Shown piece by piece: positions 27,398-36,550 of a DNA stretch of 64,000 nucleotides; position 1 is the first letter of the stretch, and each line of letters starts with the position of its first letter. Source of the DNA: Noviherbaspirillum sp. Root189 (GTDB lineage: Bacteria > Pseudomonadota > Gammaproteobacteria > Burkholderiales > Burkholderiaceae_D); assembly GCF_001428545.1 (NCBI RefSeq), contig NZ_LMHZ01000021.1, forward strand, positions 1-64,000, in the 5' to 3' direction. The translations under genes and the position numbers were made by a program. Under the pieces are notes generated by a model. The model was given only the letters and a program-made list of their open reading frames with translations. It was not told where the DNA came from and did not search any database.

Positions 27398-27874
27398 CTA
27401 TCCGGCGTCACGCGGCAGGACGCCGATCCACACTTCTGTGCCACCGGTGCCGCTAGTCGTATCATATTCGGGGCCATATACTTCAAAATCCGGCGTCTGC
27501 GCAGACACAAAGCCGCTCGTCGGCAGCCAATCAAAGATCTGCTGCCATGTGTGCCGCAGTGTCGATACATGATCATCATGCACAAACACCGCATAGCGCT
27601 GCGCAGGCACGTGCAACTTTCCCATGCCGACGGGCAGTTCCGATAGCGACGCCACTTCGACACCGCACATGTATTCGCAGCCGGTCGCGTCGGCGCCGCA
27701 AATCACGCCATAGAAATTTGGTCCGATGCGACCTGAGATGGCGCCGAGCGCATGGAAATCCTGCCATTGCTTCGGTATGCCGGTATCCATGGCACCAAAT
27801 TCGTGACGTCGACGCAGGCCAGCGAGCAGCATCGGCTGACCGTCAACAAAGCGATTAGGAGCGAAATTATCCAT
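27398..27874 (-). CDS. GyrI-like small-molecule-binding protein
   Basis: A 158-residue stand-alone effector-binding domain (SOUL/GyrI-like superfamily, as in AraC-type ligand domains). Features are MLLAGLRRRHEF, GVICGADATGCEYMCGVEV, LPVGMGKLHVPAQRYAVFVH, and a C-terminal DFEVYGPEYD...TEVWIGV. Start 27874 follows GGAAGACTCCG. It lies directly after the convergent hutC and 38 bp downstream of a DinB gene. Ligand unknown. Confidence 0.8.
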   Translation of the reverse strand: MDNFAPNRFVDGQPMLLAGLRRRHEFGAMDTGIPKQWQDFHALGAISGRIGPNFYGVICGADATGCEYMCGVEVASLSELPVGMGKLHVPAQRYAVFVHDDHVSTLRHTWQQIFDWLPTSGFVSAQTPDFEVYGPEYDTTSGTGGTEVWIGVLPRDAG

Positions 27875-27912
27875 CGGAGTCTTCCTATTGGTTATCGATA
27901 ATCGATTATTGA

Positions 27913-28410
27913 TTATTGATTGTTGTTGCTGTCGATTTGTCCAAGCAGCCACTGTATGCCGGCCAGATGTTGCTGATCGTGGCTGCACAGGTAATGGGCA
28001 AGGCTCTTCACCGTGACATGACCATAGCCTTCAAAGTAACCACACCGGGTCCACTGATGTGCATCGAGGCCTTCCAGAAGCGCGACGGTCTTTTCGCGTG
28101 CCCTATGAATGACTTGAAATACGTCGGACGCGCTCGCTTCCGCATACCGTCGTTCGATCGCAAGCTGATAGCCATCGATGGATTCCAGCTCCGGCCTGTC
28201 CAGCTCCAGCAGGCGACGGAAACGGACATGATAGCCGTCGATCTCGATATCGCGGACATGGCAAATCTGTTCGATCGCAGTGAAGGTTTCGCTTGGAATG
28301 CCTTCCCACGAGGCTGGTGTCCAGTGCACATACTCAGCTGGAACGGCTTCATAAAATTGCTGCAATTGTTGCGGGAATGCGCGTAATGACGATAAGGTGG
28401 CTTCTTGCAT
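27913..28410 (-). CDS. DinB-family protein
   Basis: A 165-residue four-helix-bundle protein. Candidate metal ligands are His in EQICHVRDIEIDGYHVR and the paired His residues in LAHYLCSHDQQHLAGIQWL, the DinB/YfiT arrangement. These proteins are thought to be metal-dependent, thiol-linked enzymes; function here unknown. GGAGGAGCCTCAAC precedes ATG 28410. The short gap to the next gene is an ATTGATTATTGATT-rich stretch. Confidence 0.82.
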   Translation of the reverse strand: MQEATLSSLRAFPQQLQQFYEAVPAEYVHWTPASWEGIPSETFTAIEQICHVRDIEIDGYHVRFRRLLELDRPELESIDGYQLAIERRYAEASASDVFQVIHRAREKTVALLEGLDAHQWTRCGYFEGYGHVTVKSLAHYLCSHDQQHLAGIQWLLGQIDSNNNQ

Positions 28411-28545
28411 GTTGAGGCTCCTCCGGTGGTACGCTCAGTGAAGAGCGGGAATGTCCCGACGTGTTTTTATAACACAAACGAGGATGCTCCCTGGTGACGC
28501 CTCACGCGGCTTGCGAGCCGTTCTCGCCATTACGCGCCGTCCAGT

Positions 28546-28825
28546 TCAGTGTGGCAGCAGTGATGCCTTCTTCACCGGTTGCCTGAACCCGATCGCAATC
28601 CGGTTCCATGCGTTGATGACCGCAATGGCGAATTCAAGATCGACGATTTCCCGCTCTGAAAAATGCTGCTGCAAGGCTTCGAACAAGACATCGCTCGCAT
28701 GATTGCCGGCGATCAGAGTGATGGCTTCAGCCCATTGTAGAATTCTGCAAGGCAATGTTGACCCCGGAAAGCGCACGGTACAGCTCAGGGGCAAGGGTTT
28801 GATAGGGAAGGCGAAGCGTGGACAT
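28546..28825 (-). pseudogene. AhpD-like (CMD family) pseudogene with internal deletion
   Basis: The minus strand begins MSTLRLPYQTLAPELYRALS then GVNIALQNSTMG and hits a stop. In another frame the C-terminal part of the same family follows: LQWAEAITLIAG, then EALQQHFSEREIVDLEFAIA and VINAWNRIAIGF. The middle of about 50 residues, which in intact relatives carries the CxxC/His redox site, is missing. Deletion plus frame change means no functional product. The intact relatives are about 140-150 residues. Confidence 0.7.
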
Positions 28826-28912
28826 GATGGTTTCTCTCTGGTGTTATCGGCAAAAAAGGTACTTCCACCATAAGACGACACAGCCTTCGGGTTTGTGACA
28901 CCGGGGTGAAAA

Positions 28913-29971
28913 TCAGGATGTCGGCACGCTCAGTATTTGTCTGCCGGTCCAGCTTTCTCCGGGCTGCAGTTTTACCGGCTCGATGACGCAGGCCGCTTCC
29001 ACGCACAACATGTGCAGCCAGTCCTCGTCCGGGAAATCCGTCAGAGCGGCTGCCTTTTCGGGGCCGGGGTTCCAGACCACGGTATCTTCAAATCCTTCCT
29101 GTTCAATCTGCAGTGAAGGTTTGCCGTGTTCGACCAGCGTCAGTTTCTTTGGCGGCGACATATAAACACGGTCGAGTTCCGCCGCAATCCTGATCGCCGG
29201 GTCCTGCTGCTCGACCACGACGCAGTTTGCGGTCGCATCCTGATAGCGCACATGCTGCAATCCTTCCAATCCAGTCTGGCGTACATCGTCCACGTGCAGA
29301 TAGGTATGCAGCGCAGCGGTGAACTGCCATGGCTGGTCGCCGCGGTTGACGGCGGTGAGCGAGACGATCAGGCGGCCGGGTTCAAGCAGTACATTCACCT
29401 CGGCATGGAAGGCATGCGGCCAGATGCCGCGTGTCATTGCATCATCATCGATGAACAGGGTTGCGGCTGACTCCGTGCGGCCGTCGGACAGGGACCATGG
29501 CAGGCTGCGTACAAAGCCGTGCTTGACGATGGGGCCACGGTCCGAGAATTGCGGAAAGCAGACCGGAATCCCGGCGCGTATCGCCGCCGCGGGCACCGCC
29601 GGATTGGTGGCGGTCATGCCACCTGTCATCGATGACAGGTACATACGCTCTTTGCCATCGGCGGTTTTCCACGACACCACCTGCGCGCCCTGGCGCGTGA
29701 CGAAGGCGCTTTCACCAAGTGGGTTCGACAAGGATAGTCCGGGCAACTGTTGCCGTGTTTCGCTGAAACCGTTGCCGGAAGCAGTCGCCGCGGCGTTGAT
29801 GCCGAGATCAACGCCGCCCAGGTCCGTCACCTCGCGCAACGAAGTCGTATGTCCAACAAACGGGCTGCGTTCCTGCCATCCGTTGTCGCGCGCAGGCACC
29901 AGCCAGTAGCCTTGGTCATCGCGTACGATCCAGTAACGCGGCTGATTCGTGTATTCGTAAATGGTAAGCAT
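28913..29971 (-). CDS. D-hexose-6-phosphate mutarotase-like protein with extra N-terminal domain
   Basis: A 352-residue protein. Residues about 80-350 are an aldose-1-epimerase/YeaD fold: SNPLGESAFVTRQGAQVVSW, GIPVCFPQFSDRGPIVKHGFVR with the catalytic-type His, FTAALHTYLHVDD and VVWNPGPEKAAALTDFP. Family members are about 280-300 residues. The first 60 residues (TIYEYTNQPRYWIVRDDQGY, WLVPARDNGWQERSPFVGHT) form a separate Trp/Tyr-rich module I know only as small hypothetical proteins of this bacterial group. Start ATG 29971 gives the intact module, so a fusion is likely. Confidence 0.8.
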   Translation of the reverse strand: MLTIYEYTNQPRYWIVRDDQGYWLVPARDNGWQERSPFVGHTTSLREVTDLGGVDLGINAAATASGNGFSETRQQLPGLSLSNPLGESAFVTRQGAQVVSWKTADGKERMYLSSMTGGMTATNPAVPAAAIRAGIPVCFPQFSDRGPIVKHGFVRSLPWSLSDGRTESAATLFIDDDAMTRGIWPHAFHAEVNVLLEPGRLIVSLTAVNRGDQPWQFTAALHTYLHVDDVRQTGLEGLQHVRYQDATANCVVVEQQDPAIRIAAELDRVYMSPPKKLTLVEHGKPSLQIEQEGFEDTVVWNPGPEKAAALTDFPDEDWLHMLCVEAACVIEPVKLQPGESWTGRQILSVPTS

Positions 29972-30052
29972 GTCTCTTCAGGGCAGATGGGTCATGGAAG
30001 TAATGGCATTCAAGACCGGCATTCGCCGTCATGGTTCGCGGACCTTGTGCCC

Positions 30053-30433
30053 TTACCAGACCTGGCGTGTGATCGCGACTTTCACGATATAGGCAAAAAT
30101 CACCAGGGCAGCAACAAATGCCGTGGTGCGGATCGCCTTGGTCTTGCCCGTCTTGAGCGCAACGGTACCTACGCCGATATAGGCGACCAGGGCAATGACC
30201 TTTGCCGTCAGCCACGATTGCACGAAGGGATATTGTGCGCTCCATACCACCATCACCAATGCGCTGACGAGCAGCAGGGTATCGATGATGTGCGGCGCAA
30301 TCTTGAAAACGCGTCGTTGCAAAGCCTGCGAGTCGGCCAGCATCAGCATGCCGCGTAATAGAAACAGGCTGCCGCTCAGCGCGACAAAGGTCATATGGAG
30401 ATGCTTGACTGCGAGATAACTCATGGAAGGCAT
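30053..30433 (-). CDS. SirB2-family membrane protein
   Basis: A 126-residue protein with four hydrophobic helices: YLAVKHLHMTFVALSGSLFL with two His, HIIDTLLLVSALVMV, WLTAKVIALVAYIGVG and a C-terminal helix. The VKHLH...HIIDTLLL pattern is the SirB2 signature. Role unknown; sometimes listed as an invasion-gene expression up-regulator by name only. ATG 30424 is an alternative start. Confidence 0.85.
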   Translation of the reverse strand: MPSMSYLAVKHLHMTFVALSGSLFLLRGMLMLADSQALQRRVFKIAPHIIDTLLLVSALVMVVWSAQYPFVQSWLTAKVIALVAYIGVGTVALKTGKTKAIRTTAFVAALVIFAYIVKVAITRQVW

Positions 30434-30698
30434 TCAGAGGTTGAGATGGATGACGAAGGGCAATCTATGTCTGCCCGAGGACTGCCATTCTAGCAAGTCT
30501 TCCTGACTCATAAGCTTGCCGTATATCACGCATTCAGCAAGGCATTGACATCCTGAAAATGACGTTCTCATAAGCATGATTTCTCTGCGGCAGATATGTA
30601 TCTACCGAATGTCTGTTATCTGTACTTCGAATTGGATTTATATCTGGGGCGTCCCTACACTAGTAACGTACTAAGGCACTATTGAGAGGAAAACCATC

Positions 30699-30956
30699 AT
30701 GTCCAGCACTACATTTAATCCGTCGGTACAGAATGCCGGCCTCAGCTATACCGAAAACCTTGGCCGCGCAGCGCGCGCTTTCCTGACTGCCCTGCTCGCC
30801 ATTACACCGGAAGCAAAGCCGGTTGCAGAAGCGGCAAAAGCGAAACGCCATGCCGGTTCTGTTGCAGAACTCTATCGCCTCGCACGCGGCTTTGATTCCA
30901 TCCAGCCGAACCTGGCGCAAGAGCTGCGCGCCATCGCCGCACGCGACATCGACTAA
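30699..30956 (+). CDS. Small hypothetical protein
   Basis: An 85-residue protein I do not recognise. GAGAGGAAAACCATC precedes the ATG, a good ribosome site. The sequence is helical, with a hydrophobic helix (ARAFLTALLAI) and a Lys/Ala stretch (EAKPVAEAAKAKRHAG), ending acidic (AARDID). It has its own 265-bp upstream region and no operon partner. It probably belongs to a lineage-restricted family. Confidence 0.65.
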   Translation: MSSTTFNPSVQNAGLSYTENLGRAARAFLTALLAITPEAKPVAEAAKAKRHAGSVAELYRLARGFDSIQPNLAQELRAIAARDID

Positions 30957-31073
30957 TCCGTCGATGTAGAAGTACAGCATTACCGTAGTACAGCAGCAGC
31001 TTAGGCAACATCAGTACCATCGACAACGGCGATGCTTTGTCGATATGGCGTTCTGCAACAGGCACGCCATGCA

Positions 31074-31706
31074 CTACACGGGAGCCCGGATCGTCCTGAA
31101 TGTCAGGTTGATTCTTGCCTCCCGCGGCGCGCGTTCCTTTGTGATCGTGTGCTGCCATTTTTTCTGCGTCTCGCCTGCCATCAGCAGTAGGCTACCATCG
31201 GTCAGTTCTATCGGAACCGGCTTCACTTCCTTGCGCGTCTTGTGACGAAAGCGGAAAGTCCGTGTTTCACCGAGGCTCAATGAAGCAATCACAGGCATGC
31301 GGCCGAGCTCCTGCTCGGCGTCGCTGTGCCATCCCACGCTATCGTTTTCATTACGGTACAGGTTCAGCAACACGCTGTTGAACTGGTGTGCCGTTGCACG
31401 TTCGATATCGCTCTTGATGGCGAGCAGTGTTGCTGTCCACGGCAGGGGGTGAAATCGCTTTCCGGAATAGGTGTACACGCTCTGCGGATCGCCATACCAG
31501 GCTGACAATCGTGGCTGCAAGCGCTCCTGCTCCCACAGCACGATGCTTTCCTGCCGCCACTGCGTTTCTTCAAGCAGCGACTTCAGCAATGCGGTGGACT
31601 GTGGAGGCCGGTAAAAGCCATGCATGAATTTCACATCGGCGTCGACCATGGGGATGGTTTCCAGGCCGGATGGCGGGTCGTCAAAGAGAGAATATGTCTG
31701 ATCCAT
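31074..31706 (-). CDS. alkB: AlkB-like 2-oxoglutarate/Fe(II) dioxygenase
   Basis: A 210-residue dioxygenase expected to repair alkylated DNA or RNA bases by oxidative demethylation. Iron ligands are His127 and Asp129 (GWHSDAE) and His186 (QHTITK); the 2-oxoglutarate Arg pair is in RINLTFR. LNLYRNENDSVGWHSD and SLSLGETRTFRFRHK match the ALKBH2-like bacterial branch. No Ada gene nearby. Monocistronic as far as can be seen. Confidence 0.92.
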   Translation of the reverse strand: MDQTYSLFDDPPSGLETIPMVDADVKFMHGFYRPPQSTALLKSLLEETQWRQESIVLWEQERLQPRLSAWYGDPQSVYTYSGKRFHPLPWTATLLAIKSDIERATAHQFNSVLLNLYRNENDSVGWHSDAEQELGRMPVIASLSLGETRTFRFRHKTRKEVKPVPIELTDGSLLLMAGETQKKWQHTITKERAPREARINLTFRTIRAPV

Positions 31707-31762
31707 GCCACAGCGCTACGACGAGCCTTGATTGTGCCTTTGTCATTCAGTGATCCAGCGAT

Positions 31763-31987
31763 TCAGCCAAGCAAGCGAAAACGCGGTATGGTTTTTCCAT
31801 CAATGGTGACGTTTTCAAAAAACATATCGGCGTTCCGATGTACCAGTTGTGGCCAGTCGGTGTCATACAAGGGCCGGTACACCACGCAAACCTCGTTGGT
31901 TTCGGTATTGCGCGACAAGCCAAGCACAAAATATTTCTTGCCCTTGTAATGCTCGTAGATGCCGGGTGTCAGACTGGAAAAGGACAT
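31763..31987 (-). CDS. DUF1653 protein
   Basis: A 74-residue protein with the DUF1653 pattern: LTPGIYEHYKGKKYFVLGLS, VCVVYRPLYD and ADMFFENVTIDGKTIPRF. Start 31987 (MSFSS) excludes an unsupported upstream extension. The family is a small beta-rich domain of unknown function, sometimes next to DNA-repair or nucleotide genes, here 56 bp downstream-side of alkB. Confidence 0.85.
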   Translation of the reverse strand: MSFSSLTPGIYEHYKGKKYFVLGLSRNTETNEVCVVYRPLYDTDWPQLVHRNADMFFENVTIDGKTIPRFRLLG

Positions 31988-32043
31988 GGATGTTCGCAGC
32001 GATGCAGTATGGGAAAGCCTGCATTGTAATCTTGGGACTGGTA

Positions 32044-32463
32044 TTACTTCGGCCACAGGATCATCTGGGTACAACGGAAGGTCGCGATCAGCTTGCCTGT
32101 ATCGCGATGACGCACCAGCGCGTCCCAGACCTGGGTATTCCGGCCAAGGTGTACTGCCTTGGCTTCACATTCCACGATGCCTTCGCGCGCGGTGCCAAGG
32201 AAATTGCTCTTCAGTTCGATGGTAGTGAAGTTCTGTGCGCCATCCGGCAGGTTCGCCACGCAGGCATAACCGCAGGCTGTATCCGCCAGCGTCACCACGC
32301 TGCCCGCGTGCAGGTAACCATTGGGTGCCAGGTGCGAGCGCTGGACGGCGAATTCCGCATTCAGAAAGCCCTTTCCGACCGCGGTCACGACTATGCCAAG
32401 CAGGCCAGGCAGGTAACCGTCACCGATCTTGTTGTAATGCGCCAAACCCACTGACGGTTCCAT
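32044..32463 (-). CDS. PaaI-family hotdog thioesterase
   Basis: A 139-residue hotdog protein. The HLAPNGYLHAGSVVTLADTA motif includes the conserved Gly-x-x-H-G-G-like segment, here GYLHAG, with Asp in the next helix. Later blocks are TTIELKSNFLG and HLGRNTQVWDALV. It should hydrolyse an acyl- or aryl-CoA; substrate unknown. It follows the MarR gene by 21 bp on the same strand, so that regulator may control it. Confidence 0.87.
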   Translation of the reverse strand: MEPSVGLAHYNKIGDGYLPGLLGIVVTAVGKGFLNAEFAVQRSHLAPNGYLHAGSVVTLADTACGYACVANLPDGAQNFTTIELKSNFLGTAREGIVECEAKAVHLGRNTQVWDALVRHRDTGKLIATFRCTQMILWPK

Positions 32464-32484
32464 GCGTGCTCCTATGCGCGGCGC

Positions 32485-32958
32485 TCAGGCCGCTTTCTTT
32501 ACCAGTTGAAATACGGCTCGTGTCAGTGCATCCATATCGACGCCGTCCGCTATGTGAGCAAATTCTTTCTGCACGTTCTTCCAGAGAGGAATGGCTTGCT
32601 TCACCCTTTCTTCACCAGCTTCGGTGACCTTCCAGTGACGCTCACGGCGATCCTCGCCCGGGGCCGAAATGATCCAGCCGCTTTCATGGATGATCTTCAG
32701 CGTGCGTGTCAGCGTGGTGCTGTCCATCGCCAGCATGTTGGCCATGGCACCGGTCGTCAGGCCGGGATAGGCGAGCAGTACACGCAGGATGCTGAACTGG
32801 GTGATCTTCAGTCCGGAAGGCTTTAAGGCCTGGTCGTACATTTGCGTTACGACACGTGACGCCTGTCGGATTGAACCGCAGTAGCAAGGTAGTCGCAGGG
32901 GTTCCACGGAATAGGGTTCGGAAGGATGTGAATGCGCCGAATATATATGCATGTACAT
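32485..32958 (-). CDS. MarR-family transcriptional regulator
   Basis: A 157-residue winged-helix protein. PCYCGSIRQASRVVTQMYD is the N-terminal dimer helix, ITQFSILRVLLAYPGLTTGA and LAMDSTTLTRTLKIIHESGW the DNA-binding helices, and APGEDRRERHWKVTEAG the wing. A Cys pair (CYC, about 25-27) could sense oxidants. ATG 32952 is an alternative start. Probably autoregulated with the thioesterase downstream. Confidence 0.88.
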   Translation of the reverse strand: MYMHIYSAHSHPSEPYSVEPLRLPCYCGSIRQASRVVTQMYDQALKPSGLKITQFSILRVLLAYPGLTTGAMANMLAMDSTTLTRTLKIIHESGWIISAPGEDRRERHWKVTEAGEERVKQAIPLWKNVQKEFAHIADGVDMDALTRAVFQLVKKAA

Positions 32959-33093
32959 CTACTGTCAAACCGGCTCGGGCGTTGATGCTGTCGCGAGTCA
33001 CGCATGGGCCGGCGATTTGGGGCCAAGGCAACATTGAACTTCATGCATCAAGCGCACTTCAAACCAGTTCAATAATTTTTCGGGAGCAAAATA

Positions 33094-34137
33094 ATGCCTC
33101 AGACTATGCAGCATATACCGCTTGCCCGTTCCGGCTCTCGCCGCAACACCTGGCTGATCGGCGGTGCCGCCGCCCTTGTCGCCGCCGCCCTGATTGTCCG
33201 TCAAAAGGCACGCCAGGCCGAGCACGATAATCCAGCGACGGGTGAATTCGTCCAGGTCGACGGTGTACGCTTGCACTATGTAGAACGGGGCCAGAGCCAA
33301 GGGCAGACCGTCGTCCTGCTGCATGGCAACGGCCTGATGATTCAGGATTATGAAACCAGCGGCCTGATTGACCTGGCCTCACGCAACTATCGCGTGATTG
33401 CCTTCGACCGTCCAGGCTATGGCTACAGTGAACGTCCGCGCACGACGATCTGGACGCCGCAGGCGCAGGCCCGTTTGATTCATCGGGCCTTGCTGCATAT
33501 GGGCATCGAGAATCCTATTATCGTCGGTCACTCCTGGGGCACGCTGGTTGCCTTGTCACTGGCGCTCGAACAGCCCGATTACGTCAGGAGCCTGGTGCTG
33601 CTGTCCGGCTATTACTATCCGACGGTCCGCATGGATGTGCCGCTGGTATCGCCCCCGGCCATCCCGGTCATCGGCGACCTGATGCGTTTTACCGTATCCC
33701 CCTTGATCGGTCGTGCCATCTGGCCAGGGGTACTACGCAGGGTATTCGGACCGGCGCCGGTGTCGGAGCGCTTCAGGATGGAATATCCGACGTGGATGAG
33801 CCTGCGTCCTTCGCAATTGCGCGCCAGCGCTGCCGAAGCCGCACTCATGATCCCCGCCGCACTTTCCTTGCGCAAGCGATATCATGAACTGACCATGCCG
33901 GTGGTCATCATGGCCGGAGATAGCGACAAAATAGTGGATACCCATGTGCAGTCGGAACAGTTGCATGGCGAGCTGCCGCACAGCACGCTGCATATCACTC
34001 GCCAAGGCGGCCACATGATCCATCACCTGGCGCCGGAAGAAGTGGTAGCGGGGATTAACCAGGCGGCAACCGCCGTCGGAGCGGAATTGCGGGGCCAGAG
34101 CGGGCATGTGTTCCCGGCACCATCGCAGATCAACTGA
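33094..34137 (+). CDS. Membrane-anchored alpha/beta hydrolase
   Basis: A 347-residue protein. A hydrophobic segment (WLIGGAAALVAAALIV, 20-35) suggests an N-terminal anchor with the catalytic domain outside or peripheral. The hydrolase fold shows VVLLHGNG (oxyanion hole), the nucleophile elbow GHSWG with Ser147, Asp in MAGDSDKIVD and His in QGGHMIHH. Resembles esterase/haloperoxidase-like hydrolases; substrate unknown. GGAGCAAAATA precedes the ATG. Confidence 0.87.
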   Translation: MPQTMQHIPLARSGSRRNTWLIGGAAALVAAALIVRQKARQAEHDNPATGEFVQVDGVRLHYVERGQSQGQTVVLLHGNGLMIQDYETSGLIDLASRNYRVIAFDRPGYGYSERPRTTIWTPQAQARLIHRALLHMGIENPIIVGHSWGTLVALSLALEQPDYVRSLVLLSGYYYPTVRMDVPLVSPPAIPVIGDLMRFTVSPLIGRAIWPGVLRRVFGPAPVSERFRMEYPTWMSLRPSQLRASAAEAALMIPAALSLRKRYHELTMPVVIMAGDSDKIVDTHVQSEQLHGELPHSTLHITRQGGHMIHHLAPEEVVAGINQAATAVGAELRGQSGHVFPAPSQIN

Positions 34138-34307
34138 TATCAAGTGAGCGATTGTTGCAACGCCGGCAGGCGGCTCGGCGCCCCCGGAAAAAGACGCGAC
34201 GTCATGTTGCGTTATGGTTGGGATTGGTATTACGTCTGCATTCGACTGCCCATCCCGTGTTACAGGTTGCAGAAATACCTTTTTGATCAGATGGCCGGCG
34301 ATCCAAT

Positions 34308-35222
34308 TTATGCCATCACGCTGCGATATTGCCGGGGAGACGCGCCCACGCTGCTACGGAAGCGATGGCTGAAATGGCTGAGGTCGGCGTAGCCGCAGGC
34401 ATCGGCGACTTGCTGCAATGGCAATGCACTTGTCCTGAGTAATTGGCGGGCACGGTCGACGCGGCGTGAGGCGATCCATGCGTAAGGCGGCATGCCGAAG
34501 GAAATGCGGAACATGCGGGCGAGATGGTATTCCGACAGGCAGGCAATGTCGGCGAGCATGCCAAGCGTAATCTGCTGATCCAGCCGTGCCTCGATGTAAT
34601 CAGCGAGGCGCCGTCGCACCACCGGTGACAGGCCGCCCTTCAATACCGGATCGCGGCGCAGTGCGCCCTGGGCCTGCAGCAAATGGCTCAGCGCCGCGTG
34701 CGCCGTTTCATTGACGCGCAACAGCGCATCCGGACCCTGCCAGGGCATGTGTTCCAGTAACGCGCAGAGCCGGGCGATTTGCTGATGCTCGAAATACGTT
34801 CTGTCGGCCAGCGTCAGTTCGCGCGGTTCGCGGTCGAGTTCGAGCACCGCACGTCGCGTGAAATGCTCGGGCAGAAAATAGATGTGCAGGAAGCGCAGCT
34901 TGTCACGCACCACCCAGCGTGATTCATGTTCATCGGGCAGTGTGCACAGACGGCCGGGGCTGCCGAAGAGACCAGGCAATTCATTGCGCTCGGTACGATA
35001 GCCGCCGCCGAGGTAATACGACAGCGTATGGTGGCCGGGTCGGATGTAGGCGGTCTCTTCCTCCTCGGTCTGCCGGCGCCAGATGGCGATCGCAAGTTCG
35101 TCGCCGAGCCAGGCAAAGCGTTCCAGTTCCGCGTTGGTCGCATGCAGCGTCCTGAATACCGCATGGGTGATCCGGCCTGGATCAGGCGACGGGTTTGCCG
35201 CGGTGTCGGGAGGAACATGCAT
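34308..35222 (-). CDS. AraC-family transcriptional regulator
   Basis: A 304-residue protein. An N-terminal cupin-like sensing region (about 30-180) includes HTLSYYLGGGYRTERNELPG and LHIYFLPEHF. The C-terminal double helix-turn-helix has ITLGMLADIACLSEYHLARMF and LPLQQVADACGYADLSHFSH with a final GASPRQYR. ATG 35222 chosen: the longer frame to 35438 is Cys-rich and unlike the family. It diverges from the EamA transporter gene, its likely target. Confidence 0.9.
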   Translation of the reverse strand: MHVPPDTAANPSPDPGRITHAVFRTLHATNAELERFAWLGDELAIAIWRRQTEEEETAYIRPGHHTLSYYLGGGYRTERNELPGLFGSPGRLCTLPDEHESRWVVRDKLRFLHIYFLPEHFTRRAVLELDREPRELTLADRTYFEHQQIARLCALLEHMPWQGPDALLRVNETAHAALSHLLQAQGALRRDPVLKGGLSPVVRRRLADYIEARLDQQITLGMLADIACLSEYHLARMFRISFGMPPYAWIASRRVDRARQLLRTSALPLQQVADACGYADLSHFSHRFRSSVGASPRQYRSVMA

Positions 35223-35464
35223 GTCGGATACCTGGAAATGTGAAGCCAAATGTATCACTTCCACGCTGTTTGCGTCCTGCCCGCTCGTCGCTGCACAACA
35301 AGGTGAGCAAGAATGGACAAGTTCACCGATGGTTTTGTAGCAAATGCCGGAACGCTTGTCGTCACCTTGTCTCCACCGCACACAATGCAGCAATTCCAGA
35401 CAAGTCACGCCGGCGTCGACAAGACATCCTGCACACAATATTGAAATTCTGACAGGATGCGGCC

Positions 35465-36358
35465 ATGAATGCCTTTCTCTACCTTCTTACCGTGCTGATC
35501 TGGGGTTCAACCTGGATCGCCATCAAATGGCAGCTCGGCGTGGTGCCCGCGCCGGTATCCATCGCCGTTCGTTTCTGGATTGCGGCCGTGGTGCTGCTGC
35601 TGATCCTCGTCGTCATGCGCAAGCCGGTACGACCGCCGCGCGCCGCATGGCGTTATCTGCTGGCGCAAGGCGCGGCCCTGTTTTGCTGTAATTTTCTATG
35701 CTTCTATTACGCCAGCCAATGGGTGCCGAGCGGGCTGGTGGCCGTGGTGTTTTCGACCGCACCGTTGTGGAATTCGATCAATGGAAAGATTTTTCTTGGC
35801 AGGACGATCCAGCCGCAAGTCATCCTGGGCGCCTTGTTTGGCCTGACAGGCATCGTGCTGCTGTTTCTGCCGCAAATGCGCGGGCATTGGGGTGATGCGG
35901 CGATGCTGCGCGGACTTGGGCTGGCTTTTCTTGGCACGCTGTTTTTTTCCACCGGGAGTTTGCTGTCGAGCCGCATGCAGTCGCTTGGCCTGACACCCTG
36001 GCTCACCAATACCTGGGCGATGTTTTTCGGTGCCGCCATCCTTACCGTTATTGGTCTTGTGCTCGGTCTGCCATTTGAGATCGATCCGAGTCCACTCTAT
36101 ATCGGATCCTTGTTGTACCTGGCGATTCCGGGCTCGGTGATCGGCTTTACCGCCTACTTGCTGCTGGTGGGAAAACTTGGCCCCGAGCGCGCCGCCTACT
36201 GCACGGTGTTGTTCCCCGTGGTGGCGCTGACAATCTCCACCTTCTACGAAGATTATGTATGGAATCTGCTCGCGGTTGCCGGGCTGGCTTGTGTGTTGGG
36301 AGGAAACCTGATCGCGTTCATGCCGGCGCGTCGGAAGTTGAAAGCGGTGGCGGTTTGA
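35465..36358 (+). CDS. EamA/DMT-family transporter
   Basis: A 297-residue protein with ten hydrophobic helices in two EamA repeats. The first opens LLTVLIWGSTWIAIKWQLGV; the second has LGLAFLGTLFFSTGSLLSSR, and SVIGFTAYLLLVGKLGPERA ends the repeat. Such proteins usually export metabolites or amino acids. A divergent AraC regulator 242 bp away suggests induction by its substrate. Confidence 0.9.
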   Translation: MNAFLYLLTVLIWGSTWIAIKWQLGVVPAPVSIAVRFWIAAVVLLLILVVMRKPVRPPRAAWRYLLAQGAALFCCNFLCFYYASQWVPSGLVAVVFSTAPLWNSINGKIFLGRTIQPQVILGALFGLTGIVLLFLPQMRGHWGDAAMLRGLGLAFLGTLFFSTGSLLSSRMQSLGLTPWLTNTWAMFFGAAILTVIGLVLGLPFEIDPSPLYIGSLLYLAIPGSVIGFTAYLLLVGKLGPERAAYCTVLFPVVALTISTFYEDYVWNLLAVAGLACVLGGNLIAFMPARRKLKAVAV

Positions 36359-36550
36359 TGTCGCGGTCAGTTGCGAGGATGCGTTAGTAAGTGTAAGTAC
36401 AAGTGATCCAATTGAGGTGTTCCGGCCCTGTTGTGATGTATGCAACAACGTATGGAAATCTACTAAACTAATATTCGCCAATAGGGAGAACTGAGAAATC
36501 TTCACCCGCGAAAGGGCACATATGATTTCAAGCATTCACGCACCCGGTCT

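Noticed and set aside
34308-35438. Longer form of the AraC regulator starting at 35438
   Set aside because: The extra 72 residues are Cys-rich and lie in the divergent promoter region with EamA.
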